Assembly: GCA_017619585.1 (NCBI GenBank)
Contig: JAFZSA010000007.1
Location: 1 to 26,016 of the forward strand
Direction: 5' to 3'
Length of the DNA stretch: 26,016 nt
Source of the DNA: Bacteroidaceae bacterium
Lineage (GTDB): Bacteria > Bacteroidota > Bacteroidia > Bacteroidales > Bacteroidaceae
The position numbers and the translations under genes are program-made. Under the pieces are notes generated by a model that was not told the DNA's origin, did not search any database, and worked only from the letters and a program-made list of their open reading frames with translations. How positions within the stretch are numbered: the stretch's first letter is position 1; each line of letters opens with the position of its first letter. This document shows positions 21,728 through 26,016 of the stretch, piece by piece.

Positions 21728-23791
21728 TCACTTACTTAGCTCAGGATACTGTATACGTGTATGGTACATGGTACGAAGCTTAGTCTTGAAGACCTCTTTG
21801 GCCTCAGCTATCTCCAGGAAGGAAATGGGACACTGTGCAAAGTAGCCACTTGTAACTTGGTCGTCAATAATCCTGTCAACCATACCGTTCAGACTTTCCT
21901 CGGTGTATTCCGGCAGACTGCGGGATGCCGCCTCTATAGAATCGGCCATCATCAGAATAGCCTGCTCCAGTGTTGTAGGATTGGGACCGGGATAAGTGAA
22001 CACGCTCTTGTCCACCTCCTTGTCAGGGAAATCATTCTTGTATGAAACATAGAAATACTTGGCCATACTCTGCCCATGATGAGTAGAGATGAACTCCTTT
22101 ATCACAGAAGGCAACTGATATTTGTCGGCCAGACGTAAACCATTCCTTACATGCTGAATAATAATCTGTGCGCTCTGCTCATATGGCAGATTATCATGCG
22201 GGTTGGTACCCGACTGGTTCTCGGTGAAGAAAACAGGGTTCTCAAGTTTTCCAATGTCGTGATACAAGGCACCGGTACGCACCAACTGGCTCTTAGCACC
22301 TATACTGTTAGCGACTTCTGCTGCCAGGTTAGCAACCTGCATACTGTGTTGGAAGGTGCCCGGAGCTTCTTCCGAAAGTCTGCGAAGTATGGTGTTATTG
22401 ATATTCGAGAGCTCTACCAATGTAACATTTGACGTAAAGCCGAAGATGCGCTCTATAGGCATGAGCAGGGTGTAAGACAACAAAGACAGAACTCCAGCTA
22501 CCAGAATATAGATATACGTCCATCTGTCAAATCCATTAGAGCTATACGGACTGCCATGCAACAATTCGATGCAGAAATAGGTCACCAAGGCTGCTACAGT
22601 TACCAAAACTGCCGCGCGAACCAACTCACTACGCTGCGAGAGTTGTCGCAGGCTGTATATGGCTACTAGACCAGCCACCAACTGAGTGACAATGAATTCG
22701 TACGGATGGTTAAGCACCAATGCACAAGTAAGTATAGACAGTGCATGGGCAATAAAGGCCGTTCTACTGTCCATAAATACACGAATGAAGATGGGCAAGA
22801 TACAATAGGGAATAACGTACACGCTCATCAAACTGTGTGACATCAGTGTGAATGTAATTATCGGGAATAGCAGACACTGACTTATCACCAGCATAACAGT
22901 ACGTGGATTAGCCAGATAATCACTACGGAATTGCTCAAAGTAGAACAAGAGCAGAATCATCAGAATGGCGATGTACGTTACCTGACCGCCTAATAGCAGC
23001 AGGCGTTCCTTATTGCTCATAGAACGGCTCTGTTGGAAACGCTCCAATGACTGCAAGACGCAATATGTATATTCATCCACAATCTGTCCGTGATCAACTA
23101 GTTTCTGACCTACCTGAACCTGCCCGATGTATGGTACCAGTTGGGCATCCACCTCTTGTCGTTGCTGTAGGGATTTCTCAGCATCATAAATCAGGTTGGG
23201 CTGTATGAATTTTTCCAGCCCACACCGCATCAGTTTGCTATGATTGTAATGTGTGCTATCCACCTCAGCCATCATGTATTCATAGGCTGTTTTCTCTGTA
23301 AACAATTGTTTCACATATCGGGGTTGCGACTCGTTATTCTCATAAAGCCATACCTGTCGTGTATTTTCCTTTTTCAGCACCTCGTAGTCCTCGGCCTCTA
23401 TAATACCCTGGGCATACAGATATCTTAGCTTCTCTAGCAGATGTGGCAGATAATAAAAAGGTATCCCCTCGCCTACCATAGACTTCAAGGCATCTTTCAT
23501 CTGAGCAGCCTGCTTCTCATAGACAATATCCTTGTACTCAAAATATGGCTCATAATAGTTACGGAGGCTATCGCTCTCGCGCTTCAGTTGAGCATCACTC
23601 TTATACACAGGAAAACTGTCTTGAGCAATCAGCTGCGAACCATCCCAAGGTTCTCCCACCTTGTACTCATATTTACTATAACCGCCCTTTGGCAGGAAGA
23701 CGGTCAGGATGACTATCATAGCTATCAGTCCAGAGATCCTATACAGGTACTCTTTCTTGCTGATTTTTCTTTGTCTATTGTATCGGCTCAT
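21728..23791 (-). CDS. pgpH: PgpH-like 7TM-HD domain phosphodiesterase
   Basis: The 687-aa product has an N-terminal membrane segment (about 18-35, ISGLIAMIVILTVFLP) and an extracytoplasmic 7TMR-HDED-type domain (about 38-265). A block of about seven membrane helices (about 265-455) precedes a cytoplasmic HD domain (about 475-650). Metal-binding HD residues are His511-Asp512 in LYHDIGKLENP, with FQHSMQVANLA and STHHGQSMAKY contributing further histidines. PgpH relatives hydrolyse cyclic di-AMP; that activity is inferred here from architecture only. It is divergent from gltX and carries an AATTCAT array in its leader. Confidence 0.88.
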   Translation of the reverse strand: MSRYNRQRKISKKEYLYRISGLIAMIVILTVFLPKGGYSKYEYKVGEPWDGSQLIAQDSFPVYKSDAQLKRESDSLRNYYEPYFEYKDIVYEKQAAQMKDALKSMVGEGIPFYYLPHLLEKLRYLYAQGIIEAEDYEVLKKENTRQVWLYENNESQPRYVKQLFTEKTAYEYMMAEVDSTHYNHSKLMRCGLEKFIQPNLIYDAEKSLQQRQEVDAQLVPYIGQVQVGQKLVDHGQIVDEYTYCVLQSLERFQQSRSMSNKERLLLLGGQVTYIAILMILLLFYFEQFRSDYLANPRTVMLVISQCLLFPIITFTLMSHSLMSVYVIPYCILPIFIRVFMDSRTAFIAHALSILTCALVLNHPYEFIVTQLVAGLVAIYSLRQLSQRSELVRAAVLVTVAALVTYFCIELLHGSPYSSNGFDRWTYIYILVAGVLSLLSYTLLMPIERIFGFTSNVTLVELSNINNTILRRLSEEAPGTFQHSMQVANLAAEVANSIGAKSQLVRTGALYHDIGKLENPVFFTENQSGTNPHDNLPYEQSAQIIIQHVRNGLRLADKYQLPSVIKEFISTHHGQSMAKYFYVSYKNDFPDKEVDKSVFTYPGPNPTTLEQAILMMADSIEAASRSLPEYTEESLNGMVDRIIDDQVTSGYFAQCPISFLEIAEAKEVFKTKLRTMYHTRIQYPELSK

Positions 23792-23797
23792 CTTGTC

Positions 23798-23832
23798 AAT
23801 TCATAATTATCAATTCATAATTCATAATTACG
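23798..23832. repeat. AATTCAT heptamer array in the pgpH leader
   Basis: Five units, two of them degenerate (AATTCAT, AATTATC, AATTCAT, AATTCAT, AATTACG), end 6 bp before the ATG of the PgpH-like gene. Confidence 0.85.
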
Positions 23833-23860
23833 CTTACTGGTAATCATAGATTAATTATGG

Positions 23861-23868
23861 CAAAGATA
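23861..23868 (-). promoter_or_regulatory. Promoter -7 box of the PgpH-like gene
   Basis: TATCTTTG on the minus strand is an exact -7 box. Its -33 position would fall inside the AATTCAT array at 23882-23902. Confidence 0.6.
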
Positions 23869-23881
23869 CATAGAAAATCAT

Positions 23882-23902
23882 AATTCATAATTCATAATTC
23901 AC
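23882..23902. repeat. AATTCAT heptamer array between divergent promoters
   Basis: Three units (AATTCAT, AATTCAT, AATTCAC) lie between the -7 boxes of the PgpH-like gene and gltX, covering the expected -33 positions of both. Confidence 0.88.
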
Positions 23903-23912
23903 TTTTTCTTTA

Positions 23913-23920
23913 TAATTTTG
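23913..23920 (+). promoter_or_regulatory. Promoter -7 box of gltX
   Basis: TAATTTTG is an exact -7 box. Transcription would start near 23927, giving a leader of about 134 nt. The leader holds a hairpin (23942-23958), an octamer element and an AATTCAT array. Confidence 0.55.
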
Positions 23921-23941
23921 CACAGATTTTAAAATAAAATG

Positions 23942-23958
23942 TCCGCCACGCTGGCGGA
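23942..23958 (+). promoter_or_regulatory. Hairpin in the gltX leader
   Basis: TCCGCCA-CGC-TGGCGGA is a perfect 7-bp stem with a 3-nt loop and no T run. It shares the GGCGG motif that bounds the octamer elements. Confidence 0.5.
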
Positions 23959-23983
23959 TAGATTAACTATAAAGAGTGGAGAT

Positions 23984-24043
23984 GGCGGTTAAATAGCCCG
24001 ATATAACGCTATAACGATATATCGAAATAACGAAGAAACCGCC
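23984..24043. repeat. GGCGG-bounded octamer element, copy 4
   Basis: This 60-bp element is bounded by GGCGGTT/AACCGCC. The octamers are more diverged: CCCGATAT, AACGCTAT, AACGATAT, ATCGAAAT, AACGAAGA. The NNCG spacing of 8 is retained. It lies in the gltX leader, 17 bp before the ATG. Confidence 0.8.
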
Positions 24044-24048
24044 CAAAA

Positions 24049-24076
24049 GAATTATGAATTATGGATTGTGAATTGA
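24049..24076. repeat. AATTCAT-family heptamer array over the gltX start codon
   Basis: In the inverse orientation the units are GAATTAT, GAATTAT, GGATTGT and GAATTGA. The gltX ATG (24061-24063) overlaps the second and third units, and residues 1-5 (MDCEL) come from the array. Confidence 0.82.
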
Positions 24077-25629
24077 ATAAAGTAAGGGTAAGATTTGCCC
24101 CAAGTCCTACTGGTCCGCTGCATATTGGTGGCGTAAGGACCGCGTTATACAACTACCTTTTTGCACGCCAGCATGGCGGCGATCTGATCTTCAGAATCGA
24201 AGATACTGATAGCGGACGATTCGTTCCCGGTGCCGAGGAATATATCATTGAAAGCTTCCGTTGGTTGGGCATTAAGTTTGACGAGGGTGTCAGCTTTGGT
24301 GGCTCACACGGTCCGTACCGTCAGAGCGAGCGCCGTGACATCTACAAGAAATATGTACAGCAGCTCTTGGATAACGGAAAGGCTTACATCGCCTTTGATA
24401 CACCAGAGGAGCTGGATGCCAAGCGTGCTGAGATAGAGAACTTCCAGTACGATGCCAGCACCCGTATGCAGATGCGCAACTCACTCTCTATGTCCAAGGA
24501 GGAGGTTGACAAGCTGATTGCTGAAGGTAAGCAATACGTGGTTCGTTTCCTTATCGAGCCCGGACGTGATGTATTGGTTGACGACCTGATTCGTGGTGAG
24601 GTACGTATCAACAGTAGCATCTTAGATGACAAGGTACTCTACAAGAGTGCCGATGAGCTGCCTACCTACCATCTGGCCAACATCGTTGATGACCATCTGA
24701 TGGAGGTTACCCATGTAATACGTGGTGAAGAGTGGTTGCCCAGTGCGCCCTTGCACGTTCTGCTTTATGAAGCATTCGGATGGGCAGACACTATGCCACG
24801 CTTCGCTCACCTGCCCCTCTTGCTTAAACCCATAGGCAATGGTAAACTCAGTAAGCGCGATGGTGATAAATTAGGATTCCCCGTATTCCCCTTGGAGTGG
24901 CACGATCCCAAGACAGGAGAGATTTCAAGCGGATACCGCGAGAAAGGCTACCTGCCCCAAGCTGTTGTTAACTTCCTGGCACTGCTGGGTTGGAACCCAG
25001 GCAACGACCAGGAGCTGATGACACTGGATGAGATGGTGAAACTGTTTGACCTGAGCAAGTGCTCTAAGAACGGTGCTAAGTTCGATTATGTGAAGGCAGC
25101 CTGGTTCAACCACCAGTACCTTATCCAGCAGCCCGACGAGGCATGGGCACCAGCCTTTGACAAGATACTGAAGGCTGAAGGCATCAATGCCACTACCGAA
25201 CAGGAAGCCGAGGTAGTACGTATGATGAAACTCAAGGTCATTGAGTATGTAGATGGTCAGGGCAACAAGCGCAAGCGTAATATCAGTTTTCCGTCTGACC
25301 TCTGGCCTCTTACCCGTTTCTTCTTTGTTGCACCTGAGAGTTTCGACCGCGAGGATAAGTTCATCCGTAAGAACTGGACAGAGAATACTGCTGCTGAGAT
25401 GCAGCAGTTCTGCGAGGTGTTGGAAGGCATTCAGGACTTCAGTGTAGAAGGCATGAAGGCTGTTGTAGATCCATGGGTAGAGACATCAGGTCTGCGTCCC
25501 TGGAACGCATGGCGTATCTGTCTGGTAGGTGCCGGTCAAGGTCCTGACATGTATGAATTAGCCGCATTCTTGGGTAAAGAGGAAACCCTGAAGCGCATGA
25601 AGTTTGCAATAGCATTTTTTCAACGATAA
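24061..25629 (+). CDS. gltX: Glutamyl-tRNA synthetase
   Basis: The 522-aa class I enzyme charges tRNA-Glu with glutamate. It opens [21 protein letters not shown]; the HIGH motif appears as HIGG at residues 21-24. The KMSKS motif appears as KLSKR at 262-266. [23 protein letters not shown] and the C-terminal anticodon-binding region are intact. It is slightly longer than usual. No other ATG precedes the conserved block, so the start at 24061 stands. Unusually, both ends of the reading frame lie in short-repeat arrays: the first residues in an AATTCAT-type array, and the last codons (Gln-Arg-stop) in a hexamer array. Essential and normally single-copy. Confidence 0.97.
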   Translation: MDCELNKVRVRFAPSPTGPLHIGGVRTALYNYLFARQHGGDLIFRIEDTDSGRFVPGAEEYIIESFRWLGIKFDEGVSFGGSHGPYRQSERRDIYKKYVQQLLDNGKAYIAFDTPEELDAKRAEIENFQYDASTRMQMRNSLSMSKEEVDKLIAEGKQYVVRFLIEPGRDVLVDDLIRGEVRINSSILDDKVLYKSADELPTYHLANIVDDHLMEVTHVIRGEEWLPSAPLHVLLYEAFGWADTMPRFAHLPLLLKPIGNGKLSKRDGDKLGFPVFPLEWHDPKTGEISSGYREKGYLPQAVVNFLALLGWNPGNDQELMTLDEMVKLFDLSKCSKNGAKFDYVKAAWFNHQYLIQQPDEAWAPAFDKILKAEGINATTEQEAEVVRMMKLKVIEYVDGQGNKRKRNISFPSDLWPLTRFFFVAPESFDREDKFIRKNWTENTAAEMQQFCEVLEGIQDFSVEGMKAVVDPWVETSGLRPWNAWRICLVGAGQGPDMYELAAFLGKEETLKRMKFAIAFFQR

Positions 25630-25645
25630 CGTTAACGTAAACGAT
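25622..25645 (+). repeat. AACGNN hexamer array over the gltX stop codon
   Basis: Four units (AACGAT, AACGTT, AACGTA, AACGAT) begin inside the last codons of gltX and continue past the stop codon (25627-25629). Confidence 0.7.
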
Positions 25646-25653
25646 TACTCTAA

Positions 25654-25681
25654 TGACTAAAGTCTAAAGTCTAAGGTCTAT
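25654..25681. repeat. AAGTCTA heptamer array
   Basis: Four units (TGACTAA, AGTCTAA, AGTCTAA, GGTCTAT) lie between the gltX stop codon and its terminator. Confidence 0.75.
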
Positions 25682-25688
25682 ATAAACA

Positions 25689-25727
25689 AGAGAGGCAGTT
25701 CTTAACGAGCTGCCTCTCTTTGTATTT
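25689..25727. terminator. Bidirectional intrinsic terminator
   Basis: A perfect 10-bp stem AGAGAGGCAG/CTGCCTCTCT (25689-25698 with 25710-25719) is followed by TTGTATTTTT on the plus strand. It ends gltX and, on the minus strand, the small ORF at 25728-25883. Confidence 0.88.
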
Positions 25728-25883
25728 TTATTCATCTTCGTCAGACCAGATGGCCCAATCATTTTCCTTTGTCAGTGCTTCACCACCATCTACTGTGGTA
25801 TCACCGTTTATCACCAGGCTCTCTGCCAACATGTTGACAACCTGAGCCGATTCAATCTTCAATGCAGGTTTAATATATCTCAT
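25728..25883 (-). CDS. Small acidic protein of 51 aa, function unknown
   Basis: The frame starts MRYIKPALKIESAQVVNML and ends in a Trp/acidic tail (NDWAIWSDEDE). It has a basic, beta-prone head, a short hydrophobic middle (VVNMLAESLVI) and a strongly acidic C-terminus. Small proteins of this general plan (a KYIKP-like start, a W/D/E-rich end) are common and uncharacterised in Bacteroidales as far as I recall. The minus-strand frame is closed by the terminator at 25689-25727. The ATG is 8 bp from the terminal repeat, whose edge reads GGGAGGGG. If the contig is circular, this gene lies directly downstream of the 118-4440 gene. No function is proposed. Confidence 0.6.
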   Translation of the reverse strand: MRYIKPALKIESAQVVNMLAESLVINGDTTVDGGEALTKENDWAIWSDEDE

Positions 25884-25890
25884 ATATAGA

Positions 25891-26016
25891 CCCCTCCCAT
25901 CCTCCCCGTTAGGGGAGGTGACTAATGAGGGTATGGGTCAAAAGTTAATAATCATTTTTCTATAACATCCCCTCACCCTCCCTGACGGGAGGGGCGGGGT
26001 GGGTCTTTTACTTCAG
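25891..26016 (-). repeat. 126-bp terminal repeat, right copy
   Basis: Identical over all 126 bases to 1-126. The last nine bases (26008-26016) read CTGAAGTAA on the minus strand, the last codons of a protein ending Leu-Lys. It is therefore either the same gene end as at 118 or a second gene with the same ending. Confidence 0.92.

Noticed and set aside
1..26016. Plasmid or phage identity based on identical contig ends
   Set aside because: No replication, mobilisation, integrase, capsid or terminase gene is present, and the genes include gltX, rplS, nagB and a tRNA.

Overview
The window looks like chromosomal DNA of a Bacteroidales bacterium, most likely Prevotella-like. Supporting signs are promoters of the TAnnTTTG (-7) / TTTG (-33) type, little sign of Shine-Dalgarno sequences, secreted multidomain proteins that end in a Por/T9SS-type sorting tail (AxYNxAGQ...KGIxIxxGKK), and families such as GtaA-like DUF4965 proteins, M60 peptidases and a DUF6057-like membrane protein. 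There is no phage, plasmid replication, transposase or CRISPR gene. Bases 1-126 and 25891-26016 are identical, so the window appears to be a whole contig with terminal redundancy. It is either a 25,890-bp circle or, more likely given its housekeeping genes, an assembly loop through a dispersed repeat.

Layout. 118-4440 (-) is a large secreted protein of lectin-like modules with no visible catalytic domain. Divergent to it, 4698-7841 (+) is a secreted GtaA/DUF4965-type six-hairpin protein carrying two extra galactose-binding modules. A tRNA-Leu(UAG) (-) and a GH27 alpha-galactosidase (8200-10440, -) follow, then rplS (-). Divergent to rplS is a 5'-nucleotidase split into two genes, with the C-terminal domain encoded before the metallophosphatase domain (11188-12901, +). 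From 21446 down to 13126 (-) runs a probable cluster: M60 mucin-type metallopeptidase, DUF6057-like membrane protein, lipoprotein with a beta-propeller and a CxxCH motif, and nagB. A short promoter-terminator unit downstream of nagB may encode a small RNA. A PgpH-like 7TM-HD phosphodiesterase (-) and gltX (+) are divergent, and a 51-aa acidic ORF (-) sits at the right end. M60 peptidase, alpha-galactosidase and NagB together suggest use of host glycoprotein glycans; this is inference.

The most striking content is a dense set of short repeats. (1) Four ~60-bp elements bounded by GGCGG inverted repeats hold an octamer array NNCGTTAT. (2) Heptamer arrays (AATTCAT, AGTGAAG, AAGTCTA, CTTGCCC) and octamer arrays (TTGACNAG, TTCATNNN) lie between genes, in promoters, over start codons and inside reading frames. 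(3) GC-rich palindromes begin with GACCC next to stop codons, always in the same orientation relative to the gene. (4) A related coding element encodes LTPALSEGEGA just before two sorting tails. In two secreted proteins the arrays lie at the sorting tail, and adding one unit would create an immediate stop codon. This suggests repeat-number control of protein sorting, or diversification of linkers.
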